From the NCBI GenBank assembly GCA_028689655.1, contig JAQVCT010000009.1, positions 45,405 to 109,404 of the forward strand: a DNA stretch of 64,000 nt, given 5' to 3'. This DNA comes from Lachnospiraceae bacterium (lineage in GTDB: Bacteria; Bacillota; Clostridia; Lachnospirales; Lachnospiraceae). This document shows positions 37,949 through 46,362 of this stretch, piece by piece. The notes beneath the pieces were generated by a model. The model saw only the letters and a program-made list of their open reading frames with translations, had not been told where the DNA came from and ran no database searches. Positions within the stretch are counted from its first letter, which is position 1; each line of letters begins with the position of its first letter. A program made the position numbers and the translations under genes.

Positions 37949-39271
37949 TCACTCCGCAAGTTCACCGATCAGATCATATTCATAGGAACCGGTCACTTTT
38001 GCAGTGACATAATCCCCTGTCATAAGTTCCCGATCCGTGTTGATGAAGAGATATCCGTCCACATTGGGTGCGTCCTTATAGGTGCGGGCTACATAGGCAT
38101 TCTCATCCGCTACTTTTCCTTCGATAATGGCATCTACGCATTTACCTATCATGGCTTCTGCACGTTCAAAAGCAATGTCCTGCTGCAGTTCCATGATCTC
38201 TGCCTGATGCGCTTTCTTCACTTCCTCATGAATCTGATCTGCCATGGACGCTGCCGGAGTGTCTTCCTCCGGTGAGTAAGTGAATACACCCAGACGGTCA
38301 AACTCCATCTCATTTACAAAAGTCAGCAGTTCTTCATGATCCGCCTCTGTCTCTCCCGGAAATCCTGTGATCAATGTGGTGCGAAGGCAGATGTCTGGAA
38401 TCTCTTTCCTTAATTTGCCCACTATTTCCCGCAGCTCCTCCTGGTTCGTCCTGCGTCCCATGCGCTTCAGGATTGTGTCAGACGCATGCTGAATTGGCAT
38501 ATCCAGATAATGACAGACCTTCTTTTCCTCTTTGATCACCTGAATCAGTTCGTCTGTGATCTCCTCCGGATAGCAATAAAGAATGCGAATCCAGTATAAT
38601 TCGGAAATCTTACACAACTCACGTAAGAGTTCCGGCAGTCTCTTGCTTTTATACAGATCTACTCCGTATAAAGTGGTTTCCTGTGCCACAAGTATCAGCT
38701 CCCTGGCGCCATTTTCCACAAGCTGCTCCGCCTCTTTTACGAGACTTTCCATGGGAATGCTTCTATAGTTGCCGCGAATTTTTGGAATGATGCAATAACT
38801 GCAGTGCTTGTCACAACCCTCTGCAATTTTCAGATAAGCATAGTGACCACCTGTTGTGACAACTCTCTTTTTCCCATAGACCGGCGTGGCATTGATATCT
38901 GCCATGCAGATTTCCTGTTTTCCACTAAGTACATCTTCCACCGTCTCCACGATCCTGTCAATGGCTGTCGTACCAATAATGGCGTCCACCTCAGGTATTT
39001 CCTTTTGAATCTCTTCCTTATATCTCTGTGCGAGACATCCCGTCACTATAAGTGCTTTACAATTTTCTTTTTTCAATTCTGCCATTTCCAGGATGGTATT
39101 GATACTCTCTTCCTTGGCATCATTGATGAAACAACAACTGTTCACTACGATGATATCCGCTTCGTTCTCATCGTCCGTGAAGGTATATCCCTTCTCCACC
39201 AGCATCCCCAGCATCACTTCCGAGTCTACCAGATTTTTGTCACATCCCAGTGACACAAAAAATATCTTCAT
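37949..39271 (-). CDS. rimO: Ribosomal protein S12 methylthiotransferase RimO
   Basis: 440 residues. Radical SAM enzyme that adds methylthio to an aspartate of S12. N-terminal UPF0004 domain (SLGCDKNLVDSEVMLG, NSCCFINDAKEESI, TGCLAQRYKEE), radical SAM cluster motif GCDKHCSYCIIP near residue 150, and a C-terminal TRAM domain. The start at 39271 has AAGGAAG upstream; an ATG six codons earlier has none. It has the same direction as pgsA, but a terminator separates it from rpoZ. Confidence 0.96.
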   Translation of the reverse strand: MKIFFVSLGCDKNLVDSEVMLGMLVEKGYTFTDDENEADIIVVNSCCFINDAKEESINTILEMAELKKENCKALIVTGCLAQRYKEEIQKEIPEVDAIIGTTAIDRIVETVEDVLSGKQEICMADINATPVYGKKRVVTTGGHYAYLKIAEGCDKHCSYCIIPKIRGNYRSIPMESLVKEAEQLVENGARELILVAQETTLYGVDLYKSKRLPELLRELCKISELYWIRILYCYPEEITDELIQVIKEEKKVCHYLDMPIQHASDTILKRMGRRTNQEELREIVGKLRKEIPDICLRTTLITGFPGETEADHEELLTFVNEMEFDRLGVFTYSPEEDTPAASMADQIHEEVKKAHQAEIMELQQDIAFERAEAMIGKCVDAIIEGKVADENAYVARTYKDAPNVDGYLFINTDRELMTGDYVTAKVTGSYEYDLIGELAE

Positions 39272-39363
39272 ATATACTTCCTTTTCCATTACTTGTAATA
39301 TGTTGTTTTACATGGTAAGTTCCATACCACTTTTATCTATATCCTCTATCTACATCATAGAAG

Positions 39364-39401
39364 AAAAACGGGAAGAAATCAACCTCCGTCATTTCTTCCC
39401 G
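39364..39401 (-). terminator. Terminator of the yicC-remA-gmk-rpoZ operon
   Basis: Perfect 11-bp stem CGGGAAGAAAT/ATTTCTTCCCG, then TTTTT on the minus strand, 15 nt after the rpoZ stop. Confidence 0.88.
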
Positions 39402-39415
39402 CTCCCGATTTTACT

Positions 39416-39652
39416 TTATTCTTCTTCAACGCCTGTAATTTTAATTTTGCCCTGATTCAGTTCTTCCACTGCGATTGACAATGGTTTCTTACCAACGCCA
39501 TCGATGAGTGGTTCCTCACCTGCGATGATCTGTCTTGCTCTCTTGGATGTAGCCATAACGATGGAATATCTGCTGTTAACGACTAACTGTTCTCCCTGTT
39601 CTACCTCGCTGTTTACGACGTTCATTAAATCTGTGTAAGATGGATGTAACAT
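39416..39652 (-). CDS. rpoZ: RNA polymerase omega subunit
   Basis: 78 residues. The family pattern is visible: NSRYSIVMATSKRARQI and the later KPLSIAVEELNQGKI. Helps RNA polymerase assembly. It begins 2 nt after the gmk stop codon, last gene of the operon before a terminator. Confidence 0.95.
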   Translation of the reverse strand: MLHPSYTDLMNVVNSEVEQGEQLVVNSRYSIVMATSKRARQIIAGEEPLIDGVGKKPLSIAVEELNQGKIKITGVEEE

Positions 39653-39654
39653 AA

Positions 39655-40329
39655 TTATTCTCCTTTCGAAAGTTGCTTTAAATCTTCTTTGATTGACTGT
39701 ATAAATTCTTTATTTCTTATGGGTGCATTATGTGCTGTTATGATCAGCTGATTGAGTTCCTCCACACATGCATCCAATTGATTGTTGATTACGATATAGT
39801 CGTAGTTCTCAATTCCTTCCGCTTCCTCGTCGGCTCTGGATAATCTCTGGCGAATCACTTCGGGTGTCTCTGTTCCTCTCCCGATCAATCGTCTTTCCAG
39901 TTCCTCCACACTTGGCGGCATTACAAATACCAATAATGCGGTCTCAAATTTCTCTTTGATCTTCAATGCTCCCTGAATCTCTATCTCCAGAATCACATCT
40001 TTTCCCGCTTCCAACTGCTGCTCTACATAAGCTTTGGGCGTTCCATAATAGTTACCACAATACTGTGCATATTCTACAAAGCCACCCTCTGCGATCTTTT
40101 CCTCAAAAGCATCCCTGCTGACAAAGAAATAATCTCTCCCGTCCACTTCTCCTGGTCTGGGTGATCTTGTGGCCATAGAAATAGATAAGGCATAGTTATC
40201 ATATTTCTGTAAAAGCCGTTTCATCACAGTGCCTTTCCCTGCTCCTGAAAAACCTGATACCACCACCAGAATGCCTTTTTTGCTCCTCATGGAACTAATC
40301 GTCTTGTTCATCGTCATGATTATTATCAC
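39655..40329 (-). CDS. gmk: Guanylate kinase
   Basis: 224 residues by the longest start. Phosphorylates GMP to GDP. P-loop SGFSGAGKGTVMKRL, GMP-binding SMATRSPRPGEVDGRDYFFV, and the lid region RLIGRGTETPEVIRQRL. The frame begins with GTG at 40329 with AGGA 5 nt upstream, overlapping remA by 35 bp; ATG starts at 40317 or 40311 are the alternatives. Part of yicC-remA-gmk-rpoZ, a widely kept Firmicutes operon. Confidence 0.95.
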   Translation of the reverse strand: MIIIMTMNKTISSMRSKKGILVVVSGFSGAGKGTVMKRLLQKYDNYALSISMATRSPRPGEVDGRDYFFVSRDAFEEKIAEGGFVEYAQYCGNYYGTPKAYVEQQLEAGKDVILEIEIQGALKIKEKFETALLVFVMPPSVEELERRLIGRGTETPEVIRQRLSRADEEAEGIENYDYIVINNQLDACVEELNQLIITAHNAPIRNKEFIQSIKEDLKQLSKGE

Positions 40330-40567
40330 TTTCTTCCTGTGCGCGTCCTGCGATTGTCTCTGGTAATAATGCTGACAGTACTAACTGACTGTTAGACATC
40401 ACTAAGACTGATTTTGTCTTTCTTCCCTGTGTAGCATCAATCGCCATTCCAGATTCCTTTGATTTCTGCACCATACGTTTCACTGGCGCTGAATCCGGAC
40501 TTACGATTGCTATGATCTTCTCTGTATTTACGATATTTCCAAAACCAATATGGATTAATTTATTCAA
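40295..40567 (-). CDS. remA: RemA-like DNA-binding regulator (DUF370)
   Basis: 90 residues. Family pattern: MNKLIHIGFGNIVNTEKIIAIVSPDSAP, here split by residues 10-20, and ATQGRKTKSVLVMSNSQLVLSAL. In Bacillus, RemA forms rings that bind DNA and activates matrix genes. Its C-terminal tail (EESDNNHDDEQDD) is strongly acidic, longer than the core family. It overlaps yicC at one end and gmk at the other. Confidence 0.93.
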   Translation of the reverse strand: MNKLIHIGFGNIVNTEKIIAIVSPDSAPVKRMVQKSKESGMAIDATQGRKTKSVLVMSNSQLVLSALLPETIAGRAQEESDNNHDDEQDD

Positions 40568-41438
40568 TGTTCTGAATCTGCTCCCTTACTTTCTCGATCT
40601 CTGTCTTGAGTTCGATGGCATGATTGGATATCTCCAGGTCATTCGCCTTGGAGAGAATGGTATTGGCCTCACGGTTCATCTCCTGTGCGATAAAGTCCAG
40701 CTTACGTCCGATACTGCCGCCCTGGATAAGGGTGTTCTTCGTAGTCTCGATATGACTCCTGAGGCGGACGATCTCCTCATCCACACATACTTTATCTGCA
40801 AAGACTGTGACTTCCATGAGCAGTCTGTTCTCGTCTACTTTGACATCTTCCAGCAGATCTTTGACTTTCTCTTCCAGCTTTTCTCTATATTCCGCAATGA
40901 TCTGCGGGGAACGCTCCGATATGAATTCCACATCCTGGAGCATACCATCCAATTTACTGATGAGATCCTCTTTCAGATGTTCTCCTTCTATAATGCGCGT
41001 CTCTACAAATCCTTTGGCGGCCTCATCGATGGCTCTGGCAAGCCCTTTCCAGATCTCTTCCTCATCGATATTCTGCTCATCCATGGTAAATACTTCCGGA
41101 TATCTGGACAGTGAAGAAATACGAACATCATTCTCCATTGCAAAATCTTCTGCCATCTGATTCAGATAATTCATGTACTCCTGTGCCACATCTTTATTAT
41201 ATTTGATGCACACATTATTCTCACTGAAGTCTTCGTAGGTAATAAAGATATCGACTTTACCCCTCTGAATGTACTTTTTTAATAGATTACGGATAGAGGA
41301 TTCAAAGAAATTCAGTTTCTTAGGCATCTTGATATTGGCATCAAGATAGCGATGATTTACAGATTTCATCTCCACTGTAAATTTACGATTTTCTTCGGTG
41401 ACTTCTGCTCTTCCGAATCCCGTCATGCTTTTGATCAT
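40560..41438 (-). CDS. yicC: YicC/YloC-family endoribonuclease
   Basis: 292 residues. Begins MIKSMTGFGRAEV and contains SVNHRYLDANIKMPKKL and the C-terminal DUF1732 block (IGRKLDFIAQEMNREANTILSKA). Family members cut RNA. First gene of the yicC-remA-gmk-rpoZ operon, 8-bp overlap with remA, own promoter at 41488. Confidence 0.95.
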   Translation of the reverse strand: MIKSMTGFGRAEVTEENRKFTVEMKSVNHRYLDANIKMPKKLNFFESSIRNLLKKYIQRGKVDIFITYEDFSENNVCIKYNKDVAQEYMNYLNQMAEDFAMENDVRISSLSRYPEVFTMDEQNIDEEEIWKGLARAIDEAAKGFVETRIIEGEHLKEDLISKLDGMLQDVEFISERSPQIIAEYREKLEEKVKDLLEDVKVDENRLLMEVTVFADKVCVDEEIVRLRSHIETTKNTLIQGGSIGRKLDFIAQEMNREANTILSKANDLEISNHAIELKTEIEKVREQIQNIE

Positions 41439-41463
41439 ATCGGTTCCTCTTTTAATTTTTTAG

Positions 41464-41479
41464 GTCTGCATATGCAGAC
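41464..41479. promoter_or_regulatory. Perfect 16-bp palindrome at the yicC operon start site
   Basis: GTCTGCATATGCAGAC lies directly after the predicted transcription start, between the promoter and the yicC ATG. It has the shape of a repressor operator; regulator unknown. Confidence 0.45.
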
Positions 41480-41487
41480 TTCATTAT

Positions 41488-41516
41488 ATTATAAATCAAT
41501 AAAAAACCCCCGTCAA
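41488..41516 (-). promoter_or_regulatory. SigA-type promoter of the yicC operon
   Basis: Minus strand: TTGACG, 17 bp, TATAAT. The -35 overlaps the rqcH stop codon. Confidence 0.75.
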
Positions 41517-43342
41517 GAAATTTGCTCTATTCCTGAGATATCTGTGTCAATCATCAGGGAATAATTGGTATAGTATACCACGAATCCAGGCTTGCCACCA
41601 CTTGGCTTCTTCACATTTTTCTTTTCTGTGTAGTCAATCTCTACTTTTTCCTGACCCTTTCCCTTGGAATAGTATCCTGCCAGGCGTCCGGCTTCCTCAA
41701 ACGTCCGATCCGGCAGTTCCTCCCCATTGGTCTTCACGATCACATGGGAGCCGGGTATTCCCTTCGCATGAAACCACCAGTCATTCCCCACTGCGAACTG
41801 GAATGTGAGTTCCTCATTCTGAAAATTATTCTTACCCACATAGATGTGATATCCGTCACTGCTGATATAATGGAAGGGCTTACTGGTGATCTTCTGCTTC
41901 TTCACATTGCCTTTGCGACGTACATATCCACTCTGTGTAAGTTCTTCCTTGATCTGCACCAGATCTTCCTCCTGCAGTGCGATGTCCAGTGCAGTACTGA
42001 CAGACTCCAGATGTTCTATCTCTTCCCTGGTCTCCCTGGTAAGCTCTGACAATGCCTCGAAAGTCCTTTTCAGCTTTCCATATTTGTCAAAATATTTTTT
42101 TGCATTTTCCGAGGGGGTCAGCTGTGGATTCAGGGGAATGGTAATCATCTCATTGGTATAGTAATTCAGTGCCTCCATGGATTTAGAGCCTTCCGGTACA
42201 TTATACCCATAGGTATTCAGCAGTTCCCCATATACCTTTAACTGATCCTTTTTCTCCGTATCCTTCATCTGTTTGATCTGCAGATCATATTTCTTCACAT
42301 TGCGTTCCAATGCAGTCTGCACGATTCGACGCAGATCCACAGACTTCTGTCTGATTCTGGTAATGGTGTTCTTCTCCGCGTAGTAAGTCTCCAGCAGTTT
42401 GGAGATGGAATCAAACTGTTTGGTCATATCGTCCCCATACAGGGTAAGCGGTATGGAGGCGTATTCCACAGGTGCTCCATTTTCATAGACAATATTCGGT
42501 GCGAATTCCCCTTTTTTCGTGGACTCCATCACCTTGGAAAATACCTGAAAAATGCGTCCTGCCTGTTCCTTCGTCAATGCGTTGGTGGGAATATCTGCAT
42601 CCACCTGTGCACGGTAGCAGATCTCCTGTGCCACAATGGGGGAAATACCCATGAAAGAACCATAGATTGCCTTGTAGACCGGAAGGGATTTTTCCCGGAG
42701 CAGTGAATAGAACCCCTCACTTCGTTCGGAGGGGCACTGCGTAGGTGCAGTGCCATTTGAATCCTCACTTCGTTCGGGGGGGCACTGCGTAGGTGACGTC
42801 TCTTTCAGAGACATCACAAGTGTAGGGTCTCTCTTGTCCTGGGTTTCGGGGATGAAATAGGTTCTGCCCGGAAGCACTTCACGGACGGAGCTTACCATGC
42901 CGGATATATGTTTGATACTGTCGATGATCATATCCTTGTCATCACAGAATATGATATTGCTGTGTTTGCCCATGATCTCCACCACGAGATACTTACGGCA
43001 CACATCTCCCAGCTCATTCAGATGTTCCACAGTGATGCGGATCACACGTTCCAGTGCCGGCTGTGTGATATCGATGATTCTGGCATTCTGCAGGTGCTTT
43101 CGCAACAACATACAGAAATTTGGTGCTGTCATGGGACTTGTCTTATTATTTTCAGTAAAATAGATCAGGGGCAGGGATGCATCCGCTGATATGAGCAGTC
43201 TGTATTGATCTTTGCCCCCTGCCTTGATGGTAAGGAGCAATTCATCCTTCTCCGGCTGGGCGATCTTATAGATTCTCCCACCGATCATCCGTTCCCTGCA
43301 CTCTGCTACTATATTCGCAATGGTAATTCCGTCAAAAGCCAT
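41513..43342 (-). CDS. rqcH: RqcH/NFACT ribosome-quality-control protein with inserted repeat
   Basis: 609 residues, about 35 more than usual. NFACT-N domain (FDGITIANIVAECRERMIGG, YRLLISADASLPLIYFTE), a central coiled coil, and the NFACT-R domain (SSDGYHIYVGKNNFQNEELTF, DWWFHAKGIPGSHVIVK). It recruits alanine tRNA to stalled large subunits to add C-terminal tails. Near residues 185-215 it has an insertion with PTQCPPERSEDSNG and PTQCPSERSEGF, related to the repeats in the zinc-ribbon protein. The insertion does not break the frame. Confidence 0.94.
   Translation of the reverse strand: MAFDGITIANIVAECRERMIGGRIYKIAQPEKDELLLTIKAGGKDQYRLLISADASLPLIYFTENNKTSPMTAPNFCMLLRKHLQNARIIDITQPALERVIRITVEHLNELGDVCRKYLVVEIMGKHSNIIFCDDKDMIIDSIKHISGMVSSVREVLPGRTYFIPETQDKRDPTLVMSLKETSPTQCPPERSEDSNGTAPTQCPSERSEGFYSLLREKSLPVYKAIYGSFMGISPIVAQEICYRAQVDADIPTNALTKEQAGRIFQVFSKVMESTKKGEFAPNIVYENGAPVEYASIPLTLYGDDMTKQFDSISKLLETYYAEKNTITRIRQKSVDLRRIVQTALERNVKKYDLQIKQMKDTEKKDQLKVYGELLNTYGYNVPEGSKSMEALNYYTNEMITIPLNPQLTPSENAKKYFDKYGKLKRTFEALSELTRETREEIEHLESVSTALDIALQEEDLVQIKEELTQSGYVRRKGNVKKQKITSKPFHYISSDGYHIYVGKNNFQNEELTFQFAVGNDWWFHAKGIPGSHVIVKTNGEELPDRTFEEAGRLAGYYSKGKGQEKVEIDYTEKKNVKKPSGGKPGFVVYYTNYSLMIDTDISGIEQIS
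42715..42820. repeat. Two related repeat units inside rqcH
   Basis: Cores CCTCACTTCGTTCGG begin at 42715 and 42763, 48 bp apart. Hairpins: CCCCTC/GAGGGG in the first unit, GCACTGC/GCAGTGC between the units, and GTCTCT/AGAGAC after the second. The 31-bp core differs from that of the zinc-ribbon gene at only 3 to 4 positions. Confidence 0.88.
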
Positions 43343-43415
43343 CTCTTTGCTACCTCTTTCTCATTCTGATCTGTATATAGACAGTAAGTCCTCATACTGC
43401 CTGTAGGAGCAACGC

Positions 43416-44015
43416 TTACTGCATCATAAATCTCATATCGTGAATCTGCAGCAGCATCTCTTTCTCTGCCGCTATCTTTTCCAGACGTTCCATAATGATC
43501 TGCTTCCTGTCACTCATGCTTTTCAGCACAAAATACTCCTTTTGTTTCTCTGTCTGCTGACTCATATGTTCTGGCACCGCGGACAGTGTGATTCCCTCCT
43601 GATAGGCAGTGCCCATCACAGATGGGAGATCTTCCTGACTGATAAGTGCCATGCATATCTTCTCAATGGCAGGTGCAAAATTCATGGACTCCACGTCCAG
43701 CACAAGCCGTACTGTACAGTCCGGCTCGCTGAGACTGGCAACTGCAACCTTGTGAATCTTTGCAGGATACCCGAATCGCACTGCCAGCATCTCCACCATA
43801 TCGATCATTCTCTTCTGCTCTGCATTGATGGCACTTGCCACCATTCCATTTTTGGTCTCCTGAGGCATATTTTTCAGAAAATCCAGATTCATCATGGGCG
43901 GTAATTTCATGCCACCCAGACTTCCATTCTGTTCCATTCCTCTCATCTGCTCGAAAAAAGTATCCAGCAGTTTATCATAATTAATCTCTCTGATATCTAA
44001 TACAATTCGAAACAT
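43416..44015 (-). CDS. Conserved-looking protein of unknown function
   Basis: 199 residues, soluble, mixed helix and strand, with Met-rich stretches (GGMKLPPMMNLDFLKNMPQ). I do not recognise the family. A start at 44015 is chosen because AGGA lies 8 nt before the ATG; an in-frame ATG 13 codons earlier has no site. Codon use is like its neighbours, with no gaps in the frame, so it looks real. It lies between rqcH and the methyltransferase gene on the same strand. The stop codon lies in a weak 7-bp hairpin (43382-43421). Confidence 0.7.
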   Translation of the reverse strand: MFRIVLDIREINYDKLLDTFFEQMRGMEQNGSLGGMKLPPMMNLDFLKNMPQETKNGMVASAINAEQKRMIDMVEMLAVRFGYPAKIHKVAVASLSEPDCTVRLVLDVESMNFAPAIEKICMALISQEDLPSVMGTAYQEGITLSAVPEHMSQQTEKQKEYFVLKSMSDRKQIIMERLEKIAAEKEMLLQIHDMRFMMQ

Positions 44016-44118
44016 TTCCAGCTTCCTGCCTTTCTCGCGTATCTTAAAATACAACTACTATTTGTGTTATTTCTATTGTTATCTCTATATATTAATTATA
44101 TATTGATCCTATATTTAC

Positions 44119-44230
44119 CTAATATTGATGTAATATTCACACTATACCCATCTGATATTCATGTAACGTTTTCACACTATATTACTCTGATATGGATGCA
44201 ATGTTCATACTATAACCGCCTGATATCAGG
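44119..44230. repeat. 33-bp degenerate tandem repeat
   Basis: Three units and a partial fourth of the form CTGATATnnATGnAA followed by TTCACACTATA. It lies between the methyltransferase stop and the unknown gene, with a further AT-rich stretch on its left. Confidence 0.75.
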
Positions 44231-44240
44231 TTCCTGCTGT

Positions 44241-46016
44241 CTATCGGCTGTCCAGCATATCTTTCAACAGATATACCCGATTGAAGGGAATAGAGAAATA
44301 GTATCCGTCCACAAAAGACTCCGTCATCTGCATCACTTCTCTCACCACTGCCACGCCCACAGCTTCTCCCTCTTCTCTGGTCATGTCTGCCCTGTACCGT
44401 GCCAGGACAGAATCCGGCACATCGATACCTGCCATCTCATTTTTCATGAAAGTGGCATTTTTCAGACTGATCAGGGGCATCACCCCGCAAATGATCCGGG
44501 TGTCCACCTGGGATCTGATATATCTCAGCTTTTCTGCGTCCTCTTTGCCAAACAGGGGCTGTGTCATGAAAAATTTTGCTCCCGCCTCAATTTTCTTCCG
44601 CATTCTTCCGATCTCAACATCCAGATTCAGACGATTGTAATTCAATGCACCTCCGTATACCATCTCATCCCCGGCGAACTGCTCCCGGTTCATCTCCTGT
44701 ATGGTACGCATCATCCCCACCGCCTCGTAATTGAATACGCTCTTCACTTCCTGTCTGGCGGTTGCCGGCACAGGATCCCCTGTGATCACCAGCAGATTCT
44801 TGATTCCGTTGATGTGGGCACCCAGCAACTGCGAACGTATGGCAATGGCATTCTTATCTCTGCAGCAGATATGAGGCATTACGTCTATCTTCACCTCATT
44901 GGCGATCTTCACAGCCATCAAAATAGAATCTGCCCTCGTCCTGCCGGAGGGAGAATCTGGAAAAGTCAGCACATCCACATTGGCATTTTTCAGGAGATTT
45001 GCCGAGTCCATGATTTTCTCAAAATCTGCATTGGGGGGAGGTGACAATTCCACTGCGATGAGTTTTTCCCCTGGCTTTTTATGTGCAAGGAATCCTCCGT
45101 TTTCCCAGGCAGATGCCTGTATCTTAATATGCTTATGATGTTCATTTTTCGGGGCATCCAGCCTGCGTGGGATTTCCTGTGCCAGTCTCCGGATATATTT
45201 CGGATCAGTACCACAGCAGCCACCCAGAATGCTGGCACCTATTCCCTCAATATCATGCACCTTCTCTGTGAAATAATCCATATTCTCCATGAACACGATA
45301 CGATCCTGTATATTCTGTGGATAACTGGCATTGGGCAATGCGGTAATATATTTATGGTCAGGCAGCTCCAAATGACTCATGATCTGATATAAATGTCCCG
45401 GTCCCACGCCACAGTTAAATCCAGTTGCTTCTATATAATCATCACTTGATACCAGCTCCATCAATCGTTTGGCACTGATACCGGTCTCCGTATATCCATG
45501 CTGATTCACACAGAACTGTACGATTACAAATAATTCCGGATTCTCCTTTTTCACATCCGCGATGACCTGTTCTATCACATCCAGATTGGCAAAGGTCTCG
45601 AATAACAGAATCTTCGCTCCCAGTTTGATAAAGGTTTCACAAATAAAATAATATTCGTCATAGAGATCCTGACTGTCCCTGATCCTGGTCTCCGGTAACG
45701 GTCCGATATCCCCCGCAATATACACGGATTCCTCAGCACTCTCTGTTGCTTTCTCCGCCAGTTGGTACCCTGCGGTGATGTTCTCCTCCAACTGTTCTCT
45801 GTTGCATTGCAGTGCTATGGTATTGGATGCAAATGTATTGGTGCGAATCATCCTCGCCCCCGCTGCAATATACGCCTGGTGAATCTGTAAGACTGTGGAT
45901 GTCTGCTCCAGATTGGCACGCTCCGGCATATCCCCATTCCCCTTTGATGCGTAGTACGTTCCAAACGCACCATCACAGATCAGATTATTCTTCTTCAAGT
46001 ATTCCCTTATTCCCAT
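44241..46016 (-). CDS. Bifunctional homocysteine S-methyltransferase / methylenetetrahydrofolate reductase
   Basis: 591 residues. N-terminal homocysteine methyltransferase domain (DGAFGTYYASKG, zinc cysteines in TGFNCGVGPGH and GGCCGTDPKYI; about 1-290) fused to a methylenetetrahydrofolate reductase domain (VELSPPPNADF, TGDPVPATA, FFMTQPLFG; about 315-591). The fusion resembles Bacillus YitJ. It would make 5-methyltetrahydrofolate and pass methyl to homocysteine for methionine. It lacks the cobalamin domains of MetH; a partner may exist elsewhere. No SAM riboswitch is visible in the 346-bp upstream gap. Confidence 0.92.
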   Translation of the reverse strand: MGIREYLKKNNLICDGAFGTYYASKGNGDMPERANLEQTSTVLQIHQAYIAAGARMIRTNTFASNTIALQCNREQLEENITAGYQLAEKATESAEESVYIAGDIGPLPETRIRDSQDLYDEYYFICETFIKLGAKILLFETFANLDVIEQVIADVKKENPELFVIVQFCVNQHGYTETGISAKRLMELVSSDDYIEATGFNCGVGPGHLYQIMSHLELPDHKYITALPNASYPQNIQDRIVFMENMDYFTEKVHDIEGIGASILGGCCGTDPKYIRRLAQEIPRRLDAPKNEHHKHIKIQASAWENGGFLAHKKPGEKLIAVELSPPPNADFEKIMDSANLLKNANVDVLTFPDSPSGRTRADSILMAVKIANEVKIDVMPHICCRDKNAIAIRSQLLGAHINGIKNLLVITGDPVPATARQEVKSVFNYEAVGMMRTIQEMNREQFAGDEMVYGGALNYNRLNLDVEIGRMRKKIEAGAKFFMTQPLFGKEDAEKLRYIRSQVDTRIICGVMPLISLKNATFMKNEMAGIDVPDSVLARYRADMTREEGEAVGVAVVREVMQMTESFVDGYYFSIPFNRVYLLKDMLDSR

Positions 46017-46073
46017 GCTGTGGTACCTTTCCTGTTTCTGATTTCATCTTTCTATTATCTGTCTTTTATATCC

Positions 46074-46200
46074 GGTTTCTTATTCTCAGTTTCTTATTCC
46101 TGGTTTTTTATACCTGATTTCTATTCCCAGTTTCTTATACCTGGTTTCTTATTCTCAGTTTCTTATTCCTGGTTTCTTATACCTAGTTTCTATTTTTTGT
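46074..46200. repeat. 14-bp T-rich minisatellite, about nine units
   Basis: Units of the form GTTTCTTATTCCTG and GGTTTCTTATACCT. A larger 28-bp period is also seen, since GTTTCTTATTCTCA recurs. It fills much of the gap 46017-46362 upstream of the methyltransferase gene; the remainder holds the glgA terminator. Confidence 0.88.
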
Positions 46201-46283
46201 CTGTTTGCAGGATATTCTATCCCTCAACCTCTTCTCTCCTGTGAGGCACTATATGAAATATAACACATTCCACCTCATATCGC

Positions 46284-46321
46284 AAAAGGAACTCTGCCAT
46301 CCTCAATCGCAGAGTCCCTTT
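46284..46321 (-). terminator. Terminator of glgA
   Basis: Stem AAAGGAACTCTGC / GCAGAGTCCCTTT with one mismatch, then TTTT on the minus strand, about 40 nt after the glgA stop. Confidence 0.75.
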
Positions 46322-46362
46322 CTATTAGAATATAGGTATGAAACATCCTTACCTATCTGTTC

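Noticed and set aside
44064..45044. 326-codon plus-strand open frame
   Set aside because: It lies opposite the methyltransferase/reductase gene, has a His/Cys-rich antisense composition and no family resemblance.
46017..46362. SAM riboswitch or T-box before the methionine gene
   Set aside because: The gap is mainly a simple T-rich repeat and a glgA terminator; no conserved aptamer core or T-box sequence was found.
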